Assembly (NCBI GenBank): GCA_012295275.1
Contig: CM022675.1
Span: 4,658,713 to 4,722,712, forward strand
From: Chrysomallon squamiferum
Taxonomy: Eukaryota > Mollusca > Gastropoda > Neomphalida > Peltospiridae
Reading direction: 5' to 3'
DNA: 64,000 nt
Shown here piece after piece: positions 1-9,370 of the stretch. Each line of letters opens with the position of its first letter. Within the stretch, counting starts at the first letter, position 1. A model generated the notes under the pieces. That model saw nothing but the letters and a program-made list of their open reading frames with translations, had not been told where the DNA came from and searched no databases. The translations under genes and the position numbers were made by a program.

Positions 1-183
1 ATGAATGAAAGTAAAAAAGAATCTACATATTTCACTGTTTTTCTTCTTAGTTAACGTCAGTTTAATTTGAAATGTAAAATAGTTTTTCCTTTGAATTATC
101 AGAGTCGTCACGACAGAACCTCGTATAATAAAACTAACTTAGTATTTCACAGTTTAAATTTAAATAATGTCTTCATTTTTCAG

Positions 184-1021
184 AAAACGTCGATTTTGTT
201 TCAAAACTCATAAGTTACGAGAATCAAGAATTACATCTAATCAAAGAAACAATGATAATTTACAACGCGGTCACACAAATTCAAGTTTTGATGTAACAAC
301 GACATCGACGTCGGCAGATTATGAATTTGAATCAGAAAATCAAGGAAACCACAGTGTTTACTACAACGTCCCAAGCGGAGTTACAGTCAACGTGGAAAAC
401 AGAAATGATAACTACTACGACATCGCAGATGTTAAAGCTCTTCCCAATAACAGATCTACTGGAGACTACGACACAGCGGATATCAAGACAGCTACTACTA
501 CAACGTCTGAAGTGGACAATCATCTCTCAGGCAGCCATGACGGAGACTACAACAACACAGACACAACAAATACGACAACTCGTACATCTAACATCTACAA
601 CAACCTTGCTGGGGACGACAACGGTGACTATGACACCTACGATAAGGAAAAGGTAACAACTACGTCTCATGTCTACAGCCAGCTTGGTTTCGACAAAGAC
701 AGCGCCTACGACAGCACAAGCAAAAAAAAAGACGACTATCTGACGCCTACATCCACCTCGATTATTATGAAGACTACAACACCATGGACAGAAACCCTGC
801 AACATCAACAACAACATCAGAACCTTATAGTCAGCCATCTTAACCAACCTGACGGTCAAACTACGACATCGCTTGATACTGCTACGTCGGCTTTACCAGT
901 CCCCAGTCTGTGCAGACATACTGCCTCGTCTAACAATCTAATTCCCACTAGGAAATCAGAAATATTTGATAACGTCCACGACGATTCCGACAACAACAAC
1001 AACGTTTCTAAAAGCAGCTGA
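184..1021 (+). CDS. Tail exon of an upstream receptor copy (copy A), short C-terminus
   Basis: This is the last exon of a receptor whose other exons lie left of the window; positions 1-183 are the end of its last intron, closing with a TTTTTCAG acceptor. It enters in phase 2 like the tail exons of genes 1 and 3, so the ATG at 167 lies in the intron and is not a start. It encodes basic residues after the membrane helix, then a Tyr-rich tail (HSVYYNV, NYYDIADV, SNIYNNL, HVYSQL). Compared with gene 1 it has lost about 7 nt near 725, so the following stretch is read in another frame; later indels return it to the family frame (RKSEIFDNVHDDSDNN). The YSHL, YDTM and YNHL motifs are missing. A GGA-to-TGA change at 1019-1021 removes the final FYFVLENSD segment. 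It may be functional with a rewritten tail, or decaying. Confidence 0.7.
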
Positions 1022-1296
1022 TCTGTTTATTTTGTTCTGGAAAATTTGTATTGAAAAGAATCTCACTAGTAACTCGATCGATATTTTGATGCAAAATTTG
1101 TTTCTGCTAGGAAGTGTTTTTTAAAACCTATGGTAACAGGGTCTCAGACCAGAGTTTCTTTTTTTTTTTTTTTTTTTTTTTTTATTTTTGTTGTTGTTGT
1201 TGTTGTAGTTTTATATATTAGCAGTGTTTTATCCTGTATTATTATTATCATTATTATTATCATTATTATTATCATCATCTTCATCATTATTCATCA

Positions 1297-1345
<49 letters not shown>

Positions 1346-1696
1346 CATAAACCCTAGTTCAGTGTTTCCTAACAGCTTGTTTTTTGGTTGTTATTATTTT
1401 TTCTTTTTATTATTATTATTTTTTTTTAAATCCGATGTTAATAATGTCTCTTAGTGTTTTTATTGTTTCCATTATTTGTATTATTCTTTTCACCGTTATA
1501 TGTTGTGTTTATACTTTATCCCAATATCTAAACGTTCTTTTTGTCAGTGCGATTTATTTTTCATCTTATTCCTGAATTATGTGAAATCTGTTCTTATACT
1601 AATATTTTTAGTATTAATCTGCACTGATGCAAAATTTGTCCCTTGAAGGAAGTGTTTTCTAAAATCCAGGTTAATAGTTACTTTTTTGTTTTGTTA

Positions 1697-1760
<64 letters not shown>

Positions 1761-1947
1761 TTGTTTTTGTTTATATTGTTGTGTTCTCTGTTTCGTACTG
1801 CAAGTCTGTTTTATACTAACTTTTTAGTATTAATCTAACTTTATTGTCATACAGTAAACCTCGCTACTATTCAAATGGATCATCAGGTAAATCGATATAT
1901 TTTGACTTTCGTATGATTGATTTATTCTTTGTTTCAAGTGCTATTTG

Positions 1948-1953
1948 AATAAA
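1948..1953 (+). terminator. Conserved poly(A) signal of copy A
   Basis: AATAAA lies within the block TTTCAAGTGCTATTTGAATA, which recurs at 12900, 31110, 49487 and 53785, each time 1.1-1.9 kb after a tail exon. A T/GT-rich stretch (GTTTATTGCA) follows by about 50 nt, like a downstream cleavage element. Conservation among copies and fixed position support a real 3' end; cleavage itself is inferred. Confidence 0.5.
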
Positions 1954-2324
1954 AACTGGATAAATTGAAAATTTCAATTCTTCATTTCTCGTTTATTGCA
2001 GCAGTATTACTTTGTAGTGTGAAGAAAATGTTTTAATTTTATTTGAAATACTTTGAAACATCGGTCATTTTGTATGGTTTTTCGAACTAGTATCACTAAC
2101 ATCGTTCATACACTACTTGTTATGTTTTCGAGGTTTTGTCTACGAGTTTTCTTCATATAAAGAGCCTCGACCAAACACAAATTAAATATCTTTGTTTCAT
2201 TTCTTTGTCCAGTATAAAAGGTTTTGTCACCCGAAAGAAGTAGAGAAACCTAATGAAAATTTCTGTCGTCTGTAAACAATTTTCGAGACGCAATCTCGTT
2301 TCAAAACGAGTCTTTGAAGTTACA

Positions 2325-2862
2325 GATTTTCCAACTACAAATGCAAATCTAAATTTGTTTCTGAAACGAAATGTTTTCTCCGAACTCTGGAATTTAATAT
2401 AACTAGGATTCAGACTGAGACTCTATTAGTAAGAAACGAGTCTTTGAAGTGACAGATTTTCCAACTACAAAATGTTTTCTCCGAACTCTGGAACATAACA
2501 TGACCAGGATTCAGACTGAGACTCTATTAGTAAGAAACGAGTCTTTGAAGTTACAGATTTCCTCAAAACAGCAACTGTGTGGAAACGTCAAGAAAAGAAA
2601 TTAAACATAAAAATATTCATAGCTTTTGGACTATTTAACTGATGTCACAACACACACATGTACACACGCACATACACATACACACATACACACATTCACA
2701 CACACACGTCTTTCTAGATGTATATTCATGTTTATTTAAAATTTCTTACTAATAGAGTCTCAGTCTAAATCCTGGTTATGTTATGTTTCAGAGTTCGGAG
2801 AAAACATTTTGTTTCAGAAACAAGTTTGGATTTGCATTTGTAATTGGAGGATTTTATACAAG
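2325..2862. repeat. Foldback (inverted) repeat around a CA tract
   Basis: The sequence at 2331-2435, partly repeated at 2461-2537 and again to ~2560, is the reverse complement of 2741-2862 (arms share ATGTTTTCTCCGAACTCT and GACTGAGACTCTATTAGTAA). The centre holds CA repeats. Related pieces occur in the other spacers near 31.45-31.81, 39.3-39.4 and 50.2-50.33 kb. It could be a foldback MITE or an inversion inherited with the spacer; no coding capacity was seen. Confidence 0.55.
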
Positions 2863-3542
2863 AATAGTTCTTTAGGCATTGCTAAACATTAGAACACAGA
2901 TTATAGAAATGTGCTGTTGAAAAGTGACGTCACAGATTAACACCAAGAGAAGACCACTGTGATAGCAGTTTTCTTTTGTTTTACATGTCTACTGCAACAG
3001 AGAAATTAATGAATTCAAAGTTAATTTACTTCCCAAAAGATAAACGTGAAAAGTACTTGTCAAAAGAAGCGCTACTGGTGGTGGTGGGGGGGGTCGAGTG
3101 TTTGACATTTCAGTCAACATTTGAACATTTTTAACGTTGATTTTCAAGAACCCAGATTTACATCTTTTTTTCTTTTTACACACAATAAATTCAGGTCCAT
3201 TTCAAGATGTACTAACAAATTCCACTGAATGAAGTCAGTTTCGAAGAGTGAGGAGCTCTCTAAAGGAGAGAAACACAACTCTGAAACTAAGTTTCATGTA
3301 ATAATTTTATTTCTGCTGTTTTTCTGAGACAATTGTTCTTGATGGTCATGATACCTTCTGACGCTTACAAGACTGGGCCCATCAGTAAGTAAACACAGAG
3401 GAATCAGTTAGAAACAAACAACAAACTTTAACTAACAGAGTGACTATCATCTCAAACCTCAATTTTATTCACATGTTTCTGACAGATAATATATTTATTT
3501 GTAAATTAAGAAAATAATAAAAATTATGAAAAAAGAAAATAA

Positions 3543-3573
<31 letters not shown>

Positions 3574-3905
3574 AATAATCATCATCATCATCATCATCAT
3601 CATCATAATAATAATAATAATAATAATAATAAAATGAAAATGACGATGATGCTGATGATGATAACAGTAACAACGTATTAGTAATATTAATAACAATGGG
3701 AGGGGAAAAAGAAAGAACAAGAAAGATAAAAGGTGACAGTAACACACAGGAGATATTATTATGACGTAGGTGACAACCATATTATGTAACTGTGTGTGTG
3801 TTTTCTCCGCTATTTGTCTGTCTGCGCTATTTTAAGACTGCGCTGCGCATTCTAATGATCGGTAAAACTCGCGATCTTCTCGAAATCAATTCGAGTCAAA
3901 TCAGT

Positions 3906-4180
3906 TAGCACTTACACACATCCTAGCTGTTAAACTGTATGTTTCACTAGAGACAGCACTTACACACATCCTAACTGTTAAACATCCTAACTGTTAAACT
4001 GTATGTTTTAAACTGTATGTTTCACTAGAGACAGCACTTACACACATCCTAACTGTTAAACTGTATGTTTCACTAGAGACAGCACTTACACACATCCTAA
4101 CTGTTAAACTGTATGTTTCACTAGAGACAGCACTTACACACATCCTAACTGTTAAACTGTATGTTTCACTAGAGACAGCA
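3906..4180 (+). repeat. 48-bp tandem repeat, about five to six units
   Basis: The unit begins AGCACTTACACACATCCTAA and runs through ACTGTATGTTTCACTAGAGA; the last units repeat at a strict 48-bp spacing. One early unit carries an internal partial duplication. The array runs into a second short duplication (about 4160-4290) containing AATTATTAAATAAAATATAC. No coding or RNA role is evident. Confidence 0.75.
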
Positions 4181-5899
4181 CTTAATTATTAAATAAAATA
4201 TACAATGTAAACCTGCCAAATTTTATTTCTATATTTTATGTTTCACTAGAGACAGCACTTAATTATTAAATAAAATATACAATGTAAGCCTGCCACATTT
4301 ATGACACACAGATATATACATCCTGAAACATCCTGAATTTCAATTAAAACTTTTTCGTAATTAAACTAATACAAAACGTGTGACCTAATGTACACTGACC
4401 TACAAATTGAATACAAACACGTTTTGTGTCTAAAATGAAGGAGATTTAATGATAATGTCACAGGATATAACTAAATGAATAGATAAAGTCAACTTAAAAA
4501 CCAAAAATATGTAAAATTAAAATTTTAGACCATCAGTTTGAATACTAATGACAAGCTTCTAGTGAGATTTTCCAATATCTTATTTATCATAAATTTAGTT
4601 CTAAAACGTGATGAGTAGAAAAATGTGACAAAACACGTTGTTGTTATCTCATTACTACCTGGGAGACCTGACATTCGTCAACTTCAAAGTTTCTAGTTTA
4701 ACAAAGTGAAACAAGTAATTGTGTAGTATGGAGTGTAACTGCCATCACTAAACATAAAGAACACAAGCGACTTTATTTTGTTATAAACAATCTTAAAATG
4801 AAAATCACAGAACAGACAAGACAAGCAGAATTTTAAACTGAATAAATTTAAAGAATTTATCTGCAGACAAAGATATTTTTATTTACCTGTACGACAAAGA
4901 ATTTTTAAAATGCATAAATTACATCACATCTAGAAGGTAGCGAACTGTGAAGATGATCTAAATTAATTACAGCTGTTTGTTTAATTAGTATTAACATTCT
5001 CTGTATGACTGAGTGTTATAAAACTGAGATATACTACTTGTGTAATCTCTGTCCCAGGTAATACCCCACCCAGATTTTTATGTTTCAAAATCATTCTGTA
5101 AGAAAACAACTGCTTTCCATTATTTATATTGCATAAATTTTCAAACATCGAATTTTAGTTGATAAAATGAGATGTTTATAAGCAACCAAATTTACAAATT
5201 TATTACTACATTTGTTTTTAAACAACTGTGACAGGTCAATTTGTTTTAATAGAAATGAAACACTTTCTATATCTTTAAATCCAGAAATAATCAAAATTTC
5301 TCGTATTTATGAGCTTTCCAAAGAACTGAAGTAGACACTGGTTTTTAATCTAATATTGTCTGTACTCTCTGTAATCTTACATAGTCATCCTGAAAATTAG
5401 CTGGAAATGTGTGTGTGAAAATGTAGGTGAAAATAAATTAGGAATAGGTGCTGTATGAAAATAAACTGAGTATGTATTTATATTGTGTGTGTTTGTATGT
5501 GGGTGTGTCTAGATATGTATGTATTCAAGTATGTATCTATGTATTTGCATGCATGTATTTGTGGATGGATATATTTATGTATGAATGTTTTATTTAATGC
5601 ATGTATATTTATACGTATGTATGTATGTACGTATATATGTGTGAAGGCAAGTATTTATGTATTTGTATATGTATGCATCACGTGCATGCGTCTATGTATG
5701 TATGTATGTATGTATCCATATATGAATTTATGTATGTACAAGAAAGATGGTGTCATATCAAAACAAACAAATATTATTAATCGTTGAAATAATCCATAAC
5801 ACGGATGCATCACTTATACGAGCACAACATTACAAACAATGCATTCTAAGTAGCCAGATTCGTGACCTCTTTTCCTCTTTCTATTAATATCTACTTCCT

Positions 5900-5986
5900 T
5901 GTTCGTTTTAGCAAAACTCGGTTTTATATTGTCTTGCGTAAGAATTTTTGTATATTAAAGTAAACACAAGAAAACAAACAGAAATA
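5900..5986 (+). promoter_or_regulatory. Conserved 5' flank and possible core promoter of gene 1
   Basis: The sequence upstream of the start codon is conserved before all four exon 1 copies (gene 2 about 33095-33181, gene 3 about 41209-41295, gene 4 about 56758-56844). It contains TTTTATAT at 5922-5929, then CTTGCGTAAGAA, then an A-rich leader ending GAAATA before ATG. TTTTATAT is a plausible TATA element ~60 nt before the ATG. Conservation is seen directly; promoter function is inferred. Confidence 0.4.
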
Positions 5987-6053
5987 ATGAATTTAGTAAC
6001 AGCAGTGATTATATTAACGATCTACAATCAGGTTACAGGAGCAGAAAGACTAA
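5987..6053 (+). CDS. Gene 1 exon 1: signal peptide
   Basis: Encodes MNLVTAVIILTIYNQVTGA then ERL, a short hydrophobic secretion signal with probable cleavage after Gly-Ala. The exon ends in phase 1 (last base A, donor GTAAGT). The identical 67-nt exon recurs at 33182, 41296 and 56845, which makes it a good marker for counting gene starts. The next upstream in-frame ATG (5948) is not conserved in the other copies. Confidence 0.85.
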
Positions 6054-8312
6054 GTAAGTTTATTATTTATTTAAAATTAATTTATTTGTTGTATTTCAAG
6101 TCATTTGAAGTATGTATAAGACTGGGGGAGATAATTTAAAATTTAAAATTTTATTTAAGTTTATTTATTGAGCTTTCTTGTATATGATGATTACGTTAAA
6201 AGCAGACCTTTTTCAAAATAGAACCTACTGAATGTTTAATCGATGTTTAACATGAAGTGCTCGTTTCATTGTTAATAATAATAATAATAATAACAACAAC
6301 AAAAACAACAATAACAACATCAACGACAGTAACAATAACAACATGAAGAACAACAATAACGACGACAAAAAACAACAATAATGAGTGTGATGAAAATTAA
6401 ATAACTGCATAGCGTAACAATACGCAATAGGATTTAACATAACAGCATAAACTAGCACGTTATGACATATTTTAAAAATAAACTATTTACTATAAATGCA
6501 AAATTAGCTCACCATATTTTGACGTAGTTAAGTATCAATAACAGCAATATTATATATACAATAACATCAAATATGGTAACATAACAATAATAATAACGGA
6601 GCAATAGCACATATTACAATATGGTATAACTTGACTAACTATACCATCACATAACTAAGTCATTGTTTATAAGTTTATAAAACATAACTGTATAAATATG
6701 TATAAATGTATTCAGTAGAAACAAAATACATTTGCATAAATGTATGTATAGAAACGTAACATAAAATTTCATCAAGATAATGAAGCATAAATAACTAAGA
6801 TAAATATTAATAAATTAACACAGGTCCGTGGTCTGACAGAAAACAAGAAGAAATGTTAGAAGAATATTTTACACTGGATAAAAAACAAACTTGGTGGGAG
6901 GCAGCGTATTCTGGCTGTGAGGAGGCAGGAGGCAGACTCGTTGTTCATCATTCTGATTTAGACGAAAACAAACTTTTTTCTGTAATGGAAGAAGACAAAG
7001 ACTATTGGGTAGGAGCTTTGGAGACGTATACACCGTGGATTTGGACTGGTAGGTATTCTTTTATCAATAATTTAAATGTCGGTTAGAACATAAATAAATG
7101 TTTAATGTTTTATCAAAGTTTTACTTTATAAATTGATCATTATCTACGACATCAACAATAACAACAAAACCACTAATAACAATTGAATAAATAAATAAAT
7201 GAATAAATAAATAGGCTGTTTTGTATTTTTTTTGCTACTATTTTTTGTTGTTTTTTATCGTTACTGTTTTAGTTTTTGTTTTCAGAGACAAATGAAAAAT
7301 TATTCCAGTACGTTGGAGATATCGATGTTGGGAGTTTGAGTAGTAAATACTCAATACAAGACAATGATGCTTTTAAATGCTTCCAGCAATGTAAACCGAG
7401 CAATGGAAAAATTGGTTTACAGGTTTGTAAATTCATCTGTTCATAAAGTCTGAATTTAAAAAAAAAAAGATTTAAATATATACTTGTTTTATATTACCTG
7501 AATGTTGTTGTTGTTACTTCTTATTGTTGCGGTGTTCATCTTTTTTCTACTACAATATTGCCAACAATTACTGTTGTTCTTGTTCTTCTTATTAAATTTT
7601 ATTTGTACATAATACAATAACAATTACAAACTGATTTGCATACTTCTGGGATTTTTTTTTTTTATTATTGTTATTTATTTTTTTTTATTTATTTATTATT
7701 TATATTTATTATTATTATTTATTTATTTTTATTTATTTATTTATTTATTTACTTTGTGTTTTGTAGGGAAAGCAGTGTTACTGTAAAATCTCTGACACAG
7801 CAAGTCCTGTGAAGTCAACTACAAAACGAGTTCGATGTGCAGGGACATATGAAGAATACTGCGGAGGACGAAATACAATTTCTATTTATAGAACAGGTGA
7901 CACTAAGAACTTTAACAATTTTTGAAATATTTTTTTTTTTTATAGGATTTTATTAACATCAATGGAATATAAGTTTGAAAATTTTGAATGAATGAAACAA
8001 ACAAATGGCCAAATGGACGAACAGATAAATAAATCAATGAATGTATAGAGTCTGGAATGAGTAGGCATGGATATAGTGATCATTATAATAATATATAAAT
8101 CACTTCATTACAGATCTTCCGTCTTCAGTTACAATCGACGACAGCGCTGACGGAATCAACCTCTGCGGCTACGTCAAGTTCAGTTACTACAGTTTTACAA
8201 TTGGTTTTCAAAACTGTTACAGCTACAGAGCATATACACTTTATACAGGTAATAGTTTTAAGAAAATTCAAATAAATAAATAAATAATCTCATAAAAATA
8301 ATAATGATGATG

Positions 8313-8369
<57 letters not shown>

Positions 8370-9155
8370 GAAGAATAATGTAATATAGAAATAAAATAAA
8401 ATGAAATTTTCCTTCATTACAACATCATTTTCATTATCTGTTTTTAGATTGTTACTTGCATTCTGAAACTTGTATATCACGGTGGAGGATGTCATGGAAC
8501 TATGCAAGCAGACATTTTGACATGTTTAAAGTAAGCAGCAGTACAGTCTCATCACTGCAGAATCTGCTACAAACAAATCTTTACTACTGGATTGGACTCC
8601 ACAGAGATGTCAGATGGCTGTGGATTGATGGTAAAATGTGTATATATGTTGTGTTGTGAGTATTTGTGTGGAAGTATGTGTTTGTTTCTTTGTGTGTTAG
8701 TTATATTAATTTGTTTGGTGTTGTTGATAATCTTTATTTAATTGATGTTCGTGTTGCTGCTGAAAGCGACAAAGAATAGGTATTCAGTATCTGTTATTAC
8801 TTCTTCCTCTGTGTAAAACAAATTTCTAACACACTTGTTTTAAATCTTGCAGGTAGTGTGGTATCGTTTCAGAAACCAGTTTCAGAAGTTGATCTTAAAA
8901 CGATGGTCTGGTTTACTAAAAATAACAAATTATATTACAATTACAAATCAGACCAAAACAATCCAGCTATTTGTCAGAAATGTAAGTATAAAACAACACA
9001 GTAAAACAAATTGTTAAAAAGTCGATTTGTTTATTAATTAATAATAATTATAGAAAAAGAGACCCATATACAAATATGTATATCTCTAGGTTGTGTTTTA
9101 TGTTTGTATGTGCATATTTTTGTATATATAACTGTATGTATATATATATATGGCA

Positions 9156-9191
<36 letters not shown>

Positions 9192-9311
9192 TGTATGTAT
9201 GTGTATGTATGTTATGAAATAATATGTATCTTCTAATTTCAAATGTAGTTATCTATAATTTATATAATACTAGTACTACTACTAAATTACCTATTTACTC
9301 TCTATAATTTA

Positions 9312-9370
<59 letters not shown>

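Larger units (their letters stand above)
1022..5986 (+). other. Spacer between copy A and gene 1: 3' UTR, repeats, 5' flank
   Basis: No gene was recognised in this 5 kb. It begins with the probable 3' UTR of copy A, containing a poly-T run (about 1160-1183), (TTA)n tracts (about 1236-1345 and 1700-1760) and a conserved AATAAA at 1948. It then holds an inverted repeat (2325-2540 against 2741-2862) around a CA-rich tract (about 2648-2708), an AAT/ATC tract (3538-3632), a 48-bp tandem repeat (3906-4180) and a TGTA-rich tract (5465-5745). Blocks at 4620-4740 and 4946-5070 recur at about 50890-51010, 51210-51320 and 55660-55780, so the spacer was duplicated together with the genes. The last ~120 bp are conserved before every exon 1. 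Confidence 0.6.

Noticed and set aside
167-183. ATG at 167 (and 10822) as the start of the tail protein, MSSFF...
   Set aside because: These ATGs lie in the intron before a TTTTTCAG acceptor. The tail exon joins the membrane-helix exon in phase 2, and tails with other upstream introns (29403, 46705) lack this ATG.
1130-1357. Open frames rich in Ile, Tyr, Leu or His from (TTA)n and (TCA)n tracts, here and at about 3500, 8300, 15100, 30400, 43600, 47700 and 52000
   Set aside because: Pure trinucleotide repeats stay open in all frames; there are no conserved flanks or splice context.
5485-5787. Cys/Val/Tyr-rich frames over TGTA repeats (also 18663-19447, 32673, 44776-45080)
   Set aside because: Low-complexity translation of TGTATG and satellite repeats; not conserved as protein.
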